A DNA stretch of 64,000 bases from Gnetum montanum. Lineage: Eukaryota; Streptophyta; Gnetopsida; Gnetales; Gnetaceae. Below, piece after piece: positions 1 through 12,847 of this stretch (positions within the stretch are counted from its first letter, which is position 1; the number at the start of each line of letters is the position of its first letter). Below the pieces are notes generated by a model. It searched no databases, had not been told where the DNA came from, and worked only from the letters and a program-made list of their open reading frames with translations. The translations under genes were made by a program, and so were the position numbers. The stretch lies in NCBI GenBank assembly GCA_015680685.1, contig MNCI01000852.1, positions 176,196 to 240,195 of the forward strand. Reading direction: 5' to 3'.

Positions 1-5
1 NNNNN

Positions 6-480
6 TGTTGGGATATGCTTGAGAGCAATTATTTATCACCATTCATGATGAGCATAATTCTCCACTACTATAAGTTTGAAAATAACGTTGCTTATTTTGA
101 GTTAACTATTAACTTCTTTAGAACTTCAATGAAGAGCTCAATTGAAGAAATGTTGATTAATGAGGTAAAATAAAAATATATTAAAAGCATTGATGAAAAT
201 GACTTTACACCAATTAGGGCTAAAGTTATAAAGGACATCAATCAATTAGCCTAGTCATATCCTATTACAATAATTAATTATCTCCTTTATGATTTGATGA
301 TTTCAAATTACACCATAATAAGTTACCACTTTAAGGCTAGAATTGTTGGAATGTTGTTGAATAAAGACAAACAAGCTTTTGATCATGCTCTATCATAAAA
401 TGAGAATTTCAATAAATATTTAAAGAAGGCATATGAAGATAAAGAAAAACATGCTATAAAAGGTGATTAATAAATAGGTA
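6..480 (+). pseudogene. Unrecognised retroelement coding relic, plus-strand copy (5' part)
   Basis: Translating this stretch gives a broken reading frame with phrases such as VIKDINQLA, YLLYDLMIS and KKAYEDKEKHA. The same protein is read on the minus strand between about 1560 and 1880 (ITDINQFANFYPIVV, LLYDLLILN, LKLAYEDKEKY), so two diverged copies lie head to head. In-frame stops are frequent. The copy runs off the left edge (the first five bases are N) and its continuation appears to be 4181-4817. I do not recognise the family. An accessory ORF of a gypsy-type element is possible but not shown. Confidence 0.4.
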
Positions 481-489
481 AATTCATTT

Positions 490-3110
490 TAACTTTCTCC
501 ATGATATAATAAAAATCAAGAATCTCATTCACAACCAATAGTTGTGGAGTAACAAGCTCTAACAAAATTTCTTATTAATAATCATTTTAAATAAGCATTG
601 TTTGACTTAAAGCAAGTACTATTCCCAATTAGTAAAGTAATAATTAAAGAGTATGATGATGGTGAATACTTTACTTTCTTAGAACTAAACATGTAATAAA
701 TTATTTTGGTCTAGAAGTTGTTTTGAAATGTTAGAAAGAACCACTAGAGATGTTAGCTATCTTATCTCTCTCAAAATATATTGTAACATAAATATAAAAT
801 ATAAACCATCTAGATCTAAAACATACTTTTCAAGGAAACTAATAAAAAATTAAACTTCAATGTCAACTACGAAGGTATCAAATAGTTAATTAAAAGCAAG
901 AAACCTTTTAAATAGTTATAATCATTTAGCAAAATAGTCTATATTTATATTTAATAAAGTCTCCAAAACACTAGCCAATGATTCTCCTATAAACTAAGGA
1001 GTGATACCTTTCATTATAGATTAGCAAGTCGCTTGACAATGGTGATGGTACATTAGGACTAATTTGTAATCTGTACTAGGCTTCTTAAGGCTTGTTTTCT
1101 TAACTTTATTATATATCACTTATAATAATGGTGGATCAATAGTGGGAATTGTTGGTAATTCATGGCCTAGTTTAGCAGTTGAACATAATAAATCTTTATA
1201 ATGCATAGTAAAGTCATTAGTAACTATTTAATATTGGCATTTCCTCACTATGGCATTTAAGCTCTTCTTTTCCTCATTAAAGGCCACTACTATATCAGAT
1301 TTCTACACCATTTGATCAATAGTTTTTAAGAACTATCTAAGTATTGCAAAAGTATGGAGTTTCCCTTTTTCAATATATATTTTTCATTTTTAATCTCTAT
1401 TATCTTCATCATCAACTCTTAAAATTTATTAACTAGTTTAAGATTAGTATTTGATCATGTAGAAATTGTTGCTTGTGTTAGGTCTTCTAGCTCATTGGCT
1501 TACTTATAAGCCAACTTCATGGCTTCATCTACCTCTAATTTATACTTATAAAAAGCTCTAGTATACTTCTCTTTATCCTCATATGCTAGTTTCAAATATT
1601 TATTGAAACTATCATTATATGATAGAGAATCATTAAAGACTTGTTTATTGTTATTTATCATTATTCTAAAGGCCTTGTCCTTAAAGTACTAGCCTATCAT
1701 GGAAAATTTAAAATTAACAAATCATAGAGTAGATCATTACTTACTACAATGGGATAGAAATTTGCGAATTGATTAATATCTGTTATCATCATGGCCTTGA
1801 TAGTTTTTGGATAATTATCTTCATCAACCTTTTTGAATATCCTTTCAAGTGGGCTCTTTGTATAATGGTTCTTGCAAGTGAAATTTCTCCATTGAAGTGT
1901 TAAAAAAGTTTAGTGGGTAACCTTGTTCTTGAAGTTATAGTCATACAAAATCATGTTTACCATAGATGATGAAAAATAGTCACTTTCAAGTACTTTCTAG
2001 TCCTCTATCTAAACTCTTTCTAGCTACTTCAATGAAGGTATTGTTGTGATGTTTTCTCTTCTTTTTAGAATGCTTCATTAACTAATTTAGATAATAATTT
2101 TTTATTCTTATTGTTTATCACTATGGTGAAATTTGGTAACTTTGAAGTATTAAACACTTTAAGAAATGTATGAAGAAGATGACCATATAAGAAATATGGT
2201 GATGAGAAATGATAATAAGTAGGTGTCTAAATTTTAACTCATTCTTGAGGATATAAAGCTGACACACTCAACTACCTTCTTTCACTACAATATAAAGTAG
2301 GCTCAATAAAGGTCATGAAATTGAATTTTTTCTATCTTTTATGCATATCTTATAGGAAATATCTTTTGCTAAGCTAGAGCATGACATCTTCAATTGAGGG
2401 ATTAAAACTCTAGCAATGACAATGGCATAGACCTTGTTTTAGTTTTTTCAAGTCATAAAACATTTGACCAATTGATGCCTCAAGGATGTCACTTTCTTTA
2501 GTGTAAAGTTAGCCTTCACCATCTAGAAATAGAATCATAAAAACCTCTTTTAAAACCTTTCAAATCATCAATTTTTTTAAAATTATAAAATAATCTAGCC
2601 ATCATTATAAGTTTTACCAAAAGTTTTCACCAATAGCTGGTCTTTTGGCACCACAAATTCCATGAATGTAGTTAAACTTGATCTTTCCAACTCCATGAAG
2701 AAACCGTTATCTATGAATTTCATCATTACATTTAAGTCAAAATGATAATATTAAATAATGACCCATAGTACCAAATATCTAACAAATTCTTACTTGATCA
2801 ATAGTAAGGTGAACCTTGATGACTTATTTGCCACAATTTTATAATGGACTAACATTTCAAAGTAGACTCAAATTTTATTGGTATATTTCTTGACCATAGA
2901 GAATGATCCATCACCATGGAAATATCCATGTCAAGGCTTAGGCTACAATGCCAACAATGGTGATGGTGATGGTGATTTAGAAATTCCATGATTTGAAGAC
3001 TCTAGAAAAGGCATCATCATGATGTACTTTCTCTTTGATGTGATTTTTGAATGTTCTTTTCCTCTTTCACCATGAGATATTTCGCACACATTTGCTACAA
3101 AAGCTTATGA
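490..3110 (-). pseudogene. Unrecognised retroelement coding relic, minus-strand copy
   Basis: Read from 3110 down to 490, the minus strand gives long coding-like stretches interrupted by stops. They include a part with MVKKYTNK, FMELERSSLTTFMEFVV and VPKDQLLVKTFGK near 2870-2600, a basic patch KHSKKKRKHH near 2070, ITDINQFANFYPIVV near 1770, and a Lys/Glu-rich helical part near 1600-1400. The 3' end matches plus-strand 4181-4800 (HYKDLLCS against HYKEVLSL; LPTIPTI against IATIPTM) and continues into shared untranslated sequence ending near 720-780. No catalytic motif is visible. It is probably transposon-derived; its function is unknown. Confidence 0.4.
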
Positions 3111-3730
3111 AATTTAGGGTTTCAACAAGTTATCCTAAAAACACAAGAAATAAAGGTTATGCAAACTTAAATTACTTCCTCGAATCATGCATATTTAATA
3201 TTAAATAGATTTGCAATCTAAAATATCAAAAACAATTCAAAATATTTCACAAAATTTTACATTAGAATAAAAATGCAATTTTCACTTTATTCCTCATGAA
3301 AATTATAAGAGGATTATTACCTAGAGCCATAATGCTCATTTTACCAAGTGAGGTCCCAAGACGATTAGTGGATGAGTGATAGCCTAACCTCTTTTAGTGG
3401 CTATATCTAGACTTAAACTCAAAACAAACATCTTATCATCATTGCTTATGAAAATTACAATAAATTAAGTGAAAAATGATTTTTTGACTTATATTGAACA
3501 ATTTTAAATGATTATTATTATAGCTTAATGATCATAATAGCAAGATTCAGCAATTTATAAAGTGTTTAAAGCTCTACATAATTTACTCATGATTTTATAA
3601 AGGTAAAAATATGACTTTATAGTTTTGGTATCTATACCTACCATAGCATTTATTGGATCTACTTACTAAACCATTGTGTTGACCTTATGGTGTTAATGAT
3701 ATTAATCAATATAAACTAGTCTTGACATCA
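3111..3730. other. No gene seen; AT-rich sequence
   Basis: I see no coding pattern, structured RNA or recognisable terminus. It probably belongs to the untranslated part of the minus-strand relic that ends near 3110. Confidence 0.4.
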
Positions 3731-4180
3731 TGTTAAGTTTTATGATAAAGGAGATCATAAAGTTCAATGAGATAAACAACAAATTATGTTAATATAAGTT
3801 AACATTTAGATTTTGAAACTGAACCACATCATAGAGAGATAAATATCATGGTGTTAATGTTAATATATTACATGCCCTCTAAATATTGTAAGACATAGTA
3901 AGAGATGTGAGTCTAAGTGATTGGTCAATCTTGTGTGTGGTTCAAGGGTACTAGATACTAATATCTAGGAGTATATATAGTTATAGAAAAATTATCACAA
4001 TATTTAGAAAAAGAAATAAAAATTAGTTAAGAGTAAAATAACAAATAATTTATGGTAAATAAACTATTAAATGTAAATAGTAGAGATCACCATGATGGTT
4101 CAAACATAAAATCATAGTGTTACTTAATATAGATCTTATTTTGAATGTTGAGCTTGATAGAACATACAAAATCTTGAACA
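3731..4180 (-). repeat. 450-bp LTR with TGTTAA/TTCAACA-type ends
   Basis: The segment starts TGTTAAGTTTT and ends CTTGAACA. It is homologous, in inverted orientation, to 18935-19384, which is also 450 bp and ends in AAAACTTAACA. The shared core includes a TATA-like 'gagtatatatag' region and the block around 'atcatagtgttac'. The 18935 copy is preceded by a PPT-like purine tract, which sets the LTR orientation and makes this copy minus. The flanking pentamers (catca, aaaat) do not match, so it is a rearranged or old solo LTR. It interrupts the relic that resumes at 4181. Confidence 0.55.
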
Positions 4181-4817
4181 AAAATATGATGTGGAATAAG
4201 CCTTCTATGAGTAGAAGAAAAATCATGATGCCAAAGTGGCAAAACTACAAGAATATGTGATTATTGATAAATTTATTGCTCATTATAAAGAAGTGTTAAG
4301 TTTATTAGTTGAGTTAGGTTATGACATTGCTACCATTCCAACCATGAGTCAACTGACACTTGAGGCCATAGTTAATAAGATCCTTGAGAAAGTTCATAAG
4401 CATCCTAGCACTATTTAGAAAGATATGTATCTTTCTCTTAATGTTCTACAACGATTAATTGAAGTGTCAGCCTTTGTATTTGTGATGAAAGACACTACTC
4501 TCAAATCTAGAGGAGAATCACTATCTAACATGTTTGATCACATGATAAGTATAGTTATATACTCATTTGTTAAATCATGATATTTTTTAAATATTTTCTT
4601 ACTTCAATTTCATTGTGTCGACATCTTCATATTTTATCATGATAAGCTAGTTTTCTTTCTAAATGGTTCATAAATTATACTTTTTTATAATATATTTTGA
4701 AAGAGATGATGGCTCTAACATCTCTAGCTATTCTTTTTATCATTGTAAAAGAACTTTAGAGCAAAAATAATTTATAAGATATTTAGTTATAAGGAAGGAA
4801 ATGCTTACTATCATTAC
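4181..4817 (+). pseudogene. Unrecognised retroelement coding relic, plus-strand copy (3' part)
   Basis: An open stretch at 4236-4418 encodes about 60 residues including IDKFIAHYKEVLSLLVELGYD and then a stop replacing a probable codon. Downstream decayed coding continues to about 4540. This matches the minus-strand copy at 1200-1060 and the shared untranslated block with 'aacatctctag' near 4710-4735. It ends where the LTR at 4818 begins. Confidence 0.4.
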
Positions 4818-5443
4818 TGATGAAGCACATTTCTTCATCTTCTCTGACATTAGGTATATGATGTTAGAGCCCAAATGCAATGTCAAGTATTTGACATTAC
4901 GGGGTATATGCTGGCCTATAAATATAGCACTTGGGTTGTTGATTTGGCAGGATTTTTTTGTTAGCTTTTAGTCAGAGTAGTGAAGTACTTGTAGTTTATT
5001 TTTTCTAGAGTTAGAATATTTCCTAAGTGCCCATAGAAGGAGTCTAAGTGTGTATAGTTCTTTGTTTGAACATTGATGTACCTGAGCGCAGTAGTGTGAC
5101 AAGAATAAAAACAAAATCTTTTGAAAATCCTTGTAGCATTGACAATAGATTAATGTTTCATTTAATGAACTTTACTTTAATGCATTTAAATTAAGCAACT
5201 ATTTTCTAGTTGTTAATGAACATAAGCATGACCACTTCGAGCATACATATAGTGCTTGGTAACCCAACAACGCTTAACATTTGGTAGCCCAGCAGTACTA
5301 TATGTGTTCAAGATGTGTCCAAGAAAGTGGGACAAGTACTTGTGTTAGGCTAGCTAGGTAGTAGATAAATTAGATCTTAAATTACTCTACCTTTAATTTT
5401 TGTTGTAGGTGATTAAATTTATAAAATATAACATAATAAAACA
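4818..5443 (+). repeat. E1 5' LTR (Athila-like family), 3' end deleted
   Basis: It starts TGATGAAGCACATTTC and carries a TATA box in 'cctataaatatagcac' near 4916. It matches the LTR at 9235 over about 600 bp ('agttagaatatttcc', 'gaacataagcatgaccac', 'cttggtaacccaac'). The last part of the LTR and the PBS are missing; sequence runs straight toward gag. There is no PPT upstream, so this is a 5' LTR. The pentamer before it is ATTAC. Confidence 0.8.
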
Positions 5444-5519
5444 CATTCACTAGTCCATGCACTATATAGCAATTTATTATGATCTAATATAACATAAGGA
5501 AGTGACCATAGCAAACACA

Positions 5520-6696
5520 TTCATTGGAGAAATAATGAGATATATGAAGAAGAAAATTAGAGTGATCAACTCTATGTAGGGATTTCTTATGATCATGACG
5601 ACCTTGATGACACTCAAAGGCTACATTCACCTAAGGTAGACAATCTTGGAGGAGATGACATAAGTCCTAAACTAGGGGAGGCCTCAAGGCCTAAGACCTA
5701 CTTAAAACCTAGAAACAATAAATTAAGGGACCTTGGGGAACACCATAGAAGCCATGACAATCCTTCTAGTTCCTCATCCTCCTCTTCCCCTTCAACGTCT
5801 AGTTCTAATGAAGATGAACAGAGGTATGAAGATAAGGCTCCACTAAAGGGTTTAACTAAAAACCAAAATCAAACCCATGGGAAAAGTCAAAGACATTACC
5901 ATGAACATAGATAACATCATCACAATCAAATGAATAGAGATAGAAATTTTCCTCACAACCTGTTTGATGATGATAAACCCTTGTTGGCCACTAAGAGCCT
6001 AATGGAGATCATAGAGGCCATTAAGATATCTTGCAAGCATTGTAAAAAGATTTTCCTACCTAAGCTTAACATGAATAATATTCCAAAATTTTTAGGAGGT
6101 TACGATTTAGATCCATAACATCATTTACAAGCCTTCCATGATGTCTATGGTTTCTACAACATCGAAAGTGGGTGGCAAAAGCTTAAGCTATTTTCTAGGA
6201 CACTAATTGATAGAGACAAAGTGTGGTATAGATCATTGAGACCAAATTCTATTCGACAGTGATATACAATCTTGGAACTTTTCAATGAGAAATACCAAAC
6301 CTATGTGAGGGTGTCCAATTTGAGAAGATAGATCCAAGAGTGGAAGGAAGAACAACATGAATCCTTGGACATGGCCTTACATAGATATTATACCTTATTG
6401 AATAGATGCCTAGGCCATGGTTTCTCCAAGGAAAGGCAACATTTCCATACCATAGATGGGCTTCATAATAAAAGAAGTGAAACCCTTGGGATATATGCGG
6501 TAGGACAATTGTATGAGCACCAAGCCCATCAAATTAAATAGTTAATCGAGCATGTGACAAAAGAAGAAGGAGAGATGAAAATGAGAGGATGTTGAGAAAC
6601 ATCAATGGGACCCAACTCTTCAATAGAATGAGGTATAGATTTATGGTAAGGAAAACAAAACCACTCTCAATACGGTGATTCAACAACAAACCTTGT
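5520..6696 (+). pseudogene. gag: E1 gag relic (Athila-like gag-only family)
   Basis: This is a decayed Gag. After an N-terminal region comes a Ser-rich acidic tract (about 5760-5830), then a conserved capsid-like stretch with MNNIPKFLGGYDLDP (6074-6115) and, past a TAA replacing Gln, HHLQAFHD. The W-Q-K-L-K-L-F block and the LFNEKYQTYVRVSNLR block follow. Stops are mostly TAG or TAA where sister copies have Gln. The frame is cut at 6696 by the next LTR, so the zinc-knuckle part present in E2 and E5 is absent. Gag would form the intracellular particle that packages element RNA; this copy cannot. Confidence 0.75.
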
Positions 6697-7350
6697 TGAT
6701 GAAGTGTTCAGTCGATATGTTTACTGGGCTACATCGATGGAGCCCCATCAATGCAGCTGCATTGATGTGGCCTTGTTGATACATCTGTCCATGCGTTAAC
6801 ATGGCGTTGTTTACATAGAGTCTATCTCTAGCTATAAATAAGTGCAAACCCACTGCACTTAGGCATCTTTTTGAGTAGTGGTAGTGAAATTCTTGCAGTT
6901 TGTTCCCGTAAGAGTTAGAATATTTTCCAAGTGTTTGCAGCAGGTGTGAGAAAGTTGTATGGCTCTTTATTCGAGCGCTAATGTACTTGAGCCCATTGGT
7001 GTGACTAGCAATAAAGATGAGCTTTTTAAGCATTCCTTGCAGCATTTGGGTTTAATCATTTAAGAATTTGAATAGTTTAATATTTTAATGCTTTAATAAT
7101 TTCTTAAGTCTTCATTGTTATCACTTTACTTTTATTTCTCTTTCATATTTTGTAAGAACCATAAGCACAACCATCTTGAACATAAATCCAACACTTGGTA
7201 ACCTAGTGATGCTTAACATCTAGTAACCCAGTAGTGGTTAGGGGATGCTCAGGATGTTCATGGAAGATGATATTGGTTGCTTATGCTAGGGAGAATTAAG
7301 AGATAGAGTAGAACAATTATAGATTATATAACTTTCCATTTCATGTTATT
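6697..7350 (+). repeat. Truncated LTR inside E1
   Basis: It starts TGATGAAGTGTTCAG directly after gag and has a 14-bp repeat array (6726-6781), a TATA box in 'gctataaataagtg' near 6830, and the family core 'agttagaatattttcc'. The 3' terminal part (…CTCATCA) is missing, and the sequence passes into post-pol sequence near 7350 without a PBS. It looks like a recombination junction between two elements. Confidence 0.65.
6726..6781 (+). repeat. 14-bp U3 tandem repeat, 4 units
   Basis: Units are gggctacatcgatg, gagccccatcaatg, cagctgcattgatg, tggccttgttgata. The repeat sits about 50 bp upstream of the TATA box. Confidence 0.8.
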
Positions 7351-9234
7351 AATCTTTTCTAATTTTTTTTACATCATCTTTCGAACATTTTCTATTTCTT
7401 GAATATTTTACACTTTCTTTTATATTTTATTTTATTTTATTTTGGTGTGATTTTCTAAATTTTTGTTAATAAGTGCTAGGTATAGTGGTAATGCATTGTT
7501 TTATGGTAGCATGTACTATTTTGTTATTTGATTGTTGGTGTCTGGATTCTGTCTTTGAAGTATGTTATCGATGATTAGGATATGGTTTCTTTTTCATGCA
7601 ATAGGCAATGAGTCCACAATATCCACCCATCCACAAACTCTATGGTTTTCCTTGTTTTGGAAACATGCATTTCCTTTTTCATTAACAAAACTTTAACAAA
7701 TTTGTGACTTTGGTAGTTTTTGGAATTGGAAAGGATTCAAAGGTTTGAATAGGGTGTAACTTTAAGGGGACTTGATATTCTTTGTGCTTTTCTATTTACC
7801 TTGGTGCATGTGTGTTTTCATGGATTTCTTATTGTTTTGTGTTGACAAATAAAAGGAAGTTGAATAAGCCTTTGCATAGTGTGGTTCTCATAAAAAAAAA
7901 CATGATGGGAATTCAAAGCATGCCCCTTAGACAAAATAAATGCATGTCTCTTTGCATGGTGTGGTTCCCATTTGAAAAATAAAAATAAAAAGAAGATGAG
8001 AATTCAAAGCACATCCCTTAGACAAAATAAATTGGCTACATGCACTGGTTATGGGACTAGAAAGACATGTTACCCATGCCTAAAGGTCCCCTCTAACTAA
8101 GGCCCTTCCTCACTTACTACTTCTATTTTCTTCTTTAATAAGGAACTGTGGTTGTTCTGTGGGAGCACTCTTGTATCTCAGGGGGATGGACTGGTCTTAA
8201 AATGATGATGCAAGGTCACTAAATGTGGTTGGTTTTTGTTTGGACTAATGATGTATCCTATCAAGTCATTTAACCACAAAATCCACAAGGGGCTTCATGT
8301 GACCTTAATTAGGAACTCCATTCTACTCTCTCTCATCCATCTATGCTTCCCAAGTCTCACCTCACTACTAGTTTCATGTTCTTGTTTGATGTGTTTAAAT
8401 TCTTAGGTACTTTCTTTTGGGTCTTTGTACTTAACCTTCTGTAACCATTAATCATCCATGGGGCCCACAAACTCTTTTGTTTGAAGTTATGCAAGTCATA
8501 AAAGGTTGTGCCTGCTTTGGGGAGGACCCACTTGCATATATTTTTGTTAGGTTAGTTAAGTTCTTTACCCTTATATACTCTTACAATCAAATTATTTTTG
8601 TTTATCCCATCAATGATATCCAACTATGTGCATCTTCACAATGTTTTTTAGTGAAACCCTTTATTGTTACTATTGTGAATTCTTATACCCTCTTCAAGCA
8701 TTTCATCCTATTTGAACTTTTTCAAATTTAATGGACCACTTATTTATTTTATCCTATTTGTCAACCTTCTTGCTAACAATCCTAAAGGAATCAATCTACC
8801 ATAATCACAACTTAGATAAGTGTAAGCACCAACAAGACAAGGTACTTACTAGCTTTGTGTTACATATGACATACTAATTTGTGATTTTGTTGTGTTTGGA
8901 GTGGAAAGCATGGACTGGAAGTGGGACTATCTTCATCAAGGATGATGTAGCAGTACCACATGATAAGGACCATTTATCATCATGGGATCTTGTCTCTCAC
9001 TATTCAATAGTCAAGAGGTGTTGGATGTTAGTTTTATTCAGGGTGTTCACTTATCATGAACATCCAATTTTGTGAAGATTGTAACTCTATCCACTTGGGT
9101 ACTCAAAGTCTATCTATTCCATCTAAGTTAGTTTGTATGTTAGTCAATAATCCCATGCCTTCCCAACATTTTGTAAGGAACTTGTTCCTCCTCTTCTTCA
9201 CTCGAGGATGAGTTTTTATTTAGTTGTGGGGGTA
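7351..9234 (+). other. E1 post-pol 3' region of an autonomous-type element
   Basis: There is no gene. Most of it matches E6 at about 58930-60290: the pyrimidine-rich start, the block around 'gagtccac…catccacccatcc', and the highly conserved block near 7990-8110 ending 'ctaactaaggcccttcc'. An internal duplication of about 75 bp lies at 7870-8035 ('gggaattcaaagca' twice). It ends with 'ttagttgtgggggta', a PPT directly before the LTR at 9235. The segment from about 8880 to 9180 probably descends from the env-like ORF but is unreadable. Confidence 0.6.
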
Positions 9235-10045
9235 TGATGAAGCACATTTCTTCATTTGCTCTGATGTTGGGTACCCAATGTTATAGCCTCAACATCGAGT
9301 ATCCAATGTCATGGGGTATACGCAGGCCTATAAATATAGCACCTAGGCTCTTGATTTGGTAGGAGTTTTTTTCTTAGTTTTTAGTTATAGTAGCGAAGCT
9401 CTTGCAATTTATTCTCTCTAGAGTTAGAATATTTTTTGAGTGCCTGCAAAAGGAGTCTAAATGTATATGATTCTTTGTTTGAACACTAATGTACATGAGC
9501 ATAGTAGTGTGATGGGAATAAAAATAAACTCTTTTGACATTACTTGTAGCACTGAGAATAGATTAATGTTTCCTTTAATGCACTTTACTTTAATGCATTT
9601 AAATTAAGTAATTAATTTCTGGTTGTTAATGAACACAAGCATGACCACTTTAAGCATACATATAATGGTTGGTAACCTAGCAACGCTTAACGTTTGGTAG
9701 CCTAGTAGTGCTATATGTGTTCAAGATGTGTCGAAGAAAGTGGGACTAGTACTTGTGTTAGGCTAACTAGGCAGTAGATGAATTAGATATTAAATTACTC
9801 CACCTTTCATTGTTGTTGTTGATGATTAAATTTATAAAATATAAAATAATAAAAATGATATGCCTCACTTTGGACTAAACCATACATGACAAAGCTACCA
9901 CTAGTCCAAGTGGCAAGACAGTGAACTGTGATCTAGGCATAGTGATCTAGATGCCACAACTAGCCCCATCCATGGAATTTGATCGAATTGTGCATGAACC
10001 TTTGTGATTCATATGGTTGAGCGTAGGGGTACCTACAACTCATCA
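9235..10045 (+). repeat. LTR shared by E1 (as 3' LTR) and E2 (as 5' LTR)
   Basis: It is an 811-bp LTR, TGATGAAGCAC…CTCATCA. It has a PPT on its left (9225-9234) and a PBS on its right (10048-10065), so it serves as both a 3' and a 5' LTR. TATA box: 'cctataaatatagcac' near 9330. Its first 630 bp resemble the LTR at 4818. Its last 170 bp ('gcctcactttggactaaacc') resemble the LTRs at 15102 and 36458, so it may be a recombinant. Confidence 0.8.
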
Positions 10046-10047
10046 TT

Positions 10048-10065
10048 TGGTGTCGTTGCTAAGGA
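10048..10065 (+). other. Primer-binding site (tRNA-Asp type), E2
   Basis: TGGTGTCGTTGCTAAGGA follows the LTR after two bases. It matches the tRNA-Asp-complementary PBS TGGCGCCGTTGCCGGGGA known from Athila, differing mainly by C-to-T and G-to-A changes. Confidence 0.75.
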
Positions 10066-10165
10066 TGGTGCTAGTTATCTAGATTAGTTATATTATAAAT
10101 GATTTCTATAAAAGTATTAATTATTATCTTTCAAAAAATATTAATATTATATTTTAAAGTCACAC

Positions 10166-12847
10166 ATGTTTGAAAATATATCTTCGTAACATAGGATCAA
10201 TAAGGCATTGAATGATATGAACACTTGTAGGAGAAATGATAGGATCTATACTGAATAAAATTGGAGTGAACAACCTTAAGAAGGGATTTCATATGCTAGT
10301 TTCAACCCTTACTACATGCAACAACTATGTTTAATTGGTACAAATAAGTCTAGAGGAGATGAAGTAAGTCTGATATCAAGGAGGACCTCAAGTCCTAAGA
10401 CCTCCTATAAACCTAGAAAAGATAAATCAAGGAACCATGTGGGAAGATATAGAAGCCATGATGATTCTCCTAGTTTCTCATCTTCCTCTTCCTCTTCAAT
10501 GTCTAGTTCTGATGAAGATGAACATAGGTATAGAGATAGAGCTCAACTATGGGATCAAGATAAAGATAGAAATCGAACATAAGGGTAAAATCAAAGACAT
10601 CAAAATAAGCATAGAAAATATTATCAATATCAAAACAATAGAAATACAGATTCTCACCATGACATGTCTGATGAAGATAAATCCTTATTGGCAACTAAGG
10701 GCCTAACACAGGTTAGGGAGGTAGTTCAAATATCCCAAAGGAATCAAAGGGATAGCTACATCAAATGTCTTGATAGGGACAACATTCCTAAATTTAGGGG
10801 AGGCTATAATTTTGATTTACAACATCATTTACAAGCCTTCCATATGCTTGTTTCTTGCAAAATATTGAATGTAAGTAGTAAAAGCTTAAGCTCTTCCCTA
10901 GGATACTAATAGATGAAGCTGAAAGTTGGTATAGATCATTGAAACCAAATTCCATCCACCGGTGGTCCACAATGCTAGAACTCTTTAATGAAAAATACCA
11001 AAAATATGAGAGAGTGTACAACCTAAGAAAACAAATCCAAGGATGAAAATAGCAAAATCATGAATCTTTGGATGTGGCCTTGGATAGATACTATTCTCTA
11101 ATACATAGATGTTGAAGCCATGATTTCTCTAAAAAAGAGCAACTTTTCTACACCATCTATGGCCTTCATAATCAAATGAGTGAGACCCTTAGGATTTGTG
11201 CCCAAGGCTGATTATACGAACTAAAAGCCAATTAGATACAAAGGCTAATCGAGTAAGTGGAAAAAGAAAAAGGAGAGCTATGTAACCAAGAAAATGTAGA
11301 GGAATATGATTGGGATCCAAATCTTCAATAGAAGAGGATCCATATCTATGATGAAAAAAAAGAGACTACTCTCGATGAGGTGATTTCACAATAAACCTTG
11401 CTAATACAAAAGTCTATTAATGAGATTGAAGCAAGGCTGGATAAGATGTGGGAGTTGATGAATTATAAAGTTGAAACTTATGTGACAACTATAGAGGAGA
11501 GAGTAACACAAAATGAATTAAGTGATCAAAATAAGAGAAGGAAAAGAATCAAGAAACATGTAGGCATGCTTATCAAAAAAAAGAAAAAATGGTTGTAGAA
11601 GAAGAGGCTATAGACTCAACCATAGAAGATGATGATGGATGTGACATCTACCTATATGACCATCCAAAGAACTATTGCCTAGCCATGTTACATCTACATG
11701 AGTATTGGGCTTTTGCTTTGAATCCTAAGTGTGTACAAAATAAAATGTCTAGGAAATTATGTTTCTCATAAGGTAATTATAGATAGTCCTGCTACCAATC
11801 ATACTATCCTAATGGGACTTCTTACTAGCCTCAACACTATCATCAACTATAGTGACAAAACCCACAATCATGGGGGAGTCCATCATCAACCCAACACTAC
11901 CCTTATTGCTAGCTAGACCCATATGAATATTATGTTCAACAAGTTGTTTCTCCAATTGGTTCTACTTCCTCTACCTCAAATTATTACTATCACTCCCTTG
12001 AATATCATCAACCTGCAACATCTTCTAAAGGGTCACCACCTCATGCCTCTCATCCTCCATCATATCCTCAATATTCTCATACTTCCCTCCACCATATGTC
12101 ATTGTAAAGAACACAAGAAGTTTTTGCACCACAACATTAATGGAAAAATTCTACTTATGTTATGAACAGACATAGAAATAATAATGTTGGTAGATCTCAA
12201 CCACAACCTTGGAAACATCCTTTCTTTAGGATGATTTTCTCACATGTGTGTAAAACTCATAGATCTACTGGCACATCAAAGCTAGCACAAGGCCAATTTT
12301 GTGTAATAGCCTTCCTCGCTGAACAATGTCTCCCAATCATACACAAAAGCCAACAATCATTACCACTCCAACATAAGACATAATCAATAAACCTATCACT
12401 TTGGAGAAGTAGAAGAAACCATGCATAACTACTGATAGTGAAGGGTGCAGCTGTGGGCTGAAAATTCAAAATATGAGCACAACCTAGAACAAAGCTAATA
12501 AATAAGTGTGTGAGTAAAAACCAATCTACATAGTAGCCACTAAACTAGAAGAGAACTAGTGGCTTGAAAATGAGAATATAAAAATATTTCAAAGATGCAT
12601 GGAAGAAACTGATCCACTTATTAGTTCTAGACTTTAAAAAATAGACCAAATAGAGGACTTAGACATAGATATTTTACACTTTGATTATACACTAGAAAAG
12701 GATATTAAACACAGAGACCTGAGAATTAAAATAGAAAATCAAAAAGAAGGGACCTCCTAAAATAAAGATACCTTTAAGTCCAAATGAAGATATGTCTTTG
12801 AATGATCTCAACGAGACTATCACCAATGTTAGATATGCTACCATGTG
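10166..12847 (+). pseudogene. gag: E2 gag relic
   Basis: Domains in order: a short N-terminus; a Ser-rich tract with SSDEDEHRYRDRA (about 10460-10550); the DEDKSLLATKGL block (10670); the capsid-like block NIPKFRGGYNFDLQHHLQAF (10780-10840); the helix ending in NEKYQKY; then a Lys/Glu-rich linker. A knuckle-like CDIY-YDHPK-YC follows near 11640, with the second Cys now Tyr. After that come a Tyr/Pro/Ser-rich segment and a C-terminal block FQRCMEE (about 12590) leading to ITNVRYATM and a TGA at 12845. There are several stops and frameshifts. Sister copies E4 and E5 have the same order. Confidence 0.75.

Noticed and set aside
4813-4817. ATTAC before the E1 LTR, same as the E4 target duplication
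   Set aside because: No matching ATTAC stands at the other end of E1 or E2 (CTATT at 16023), so the coincidence proves nothing.
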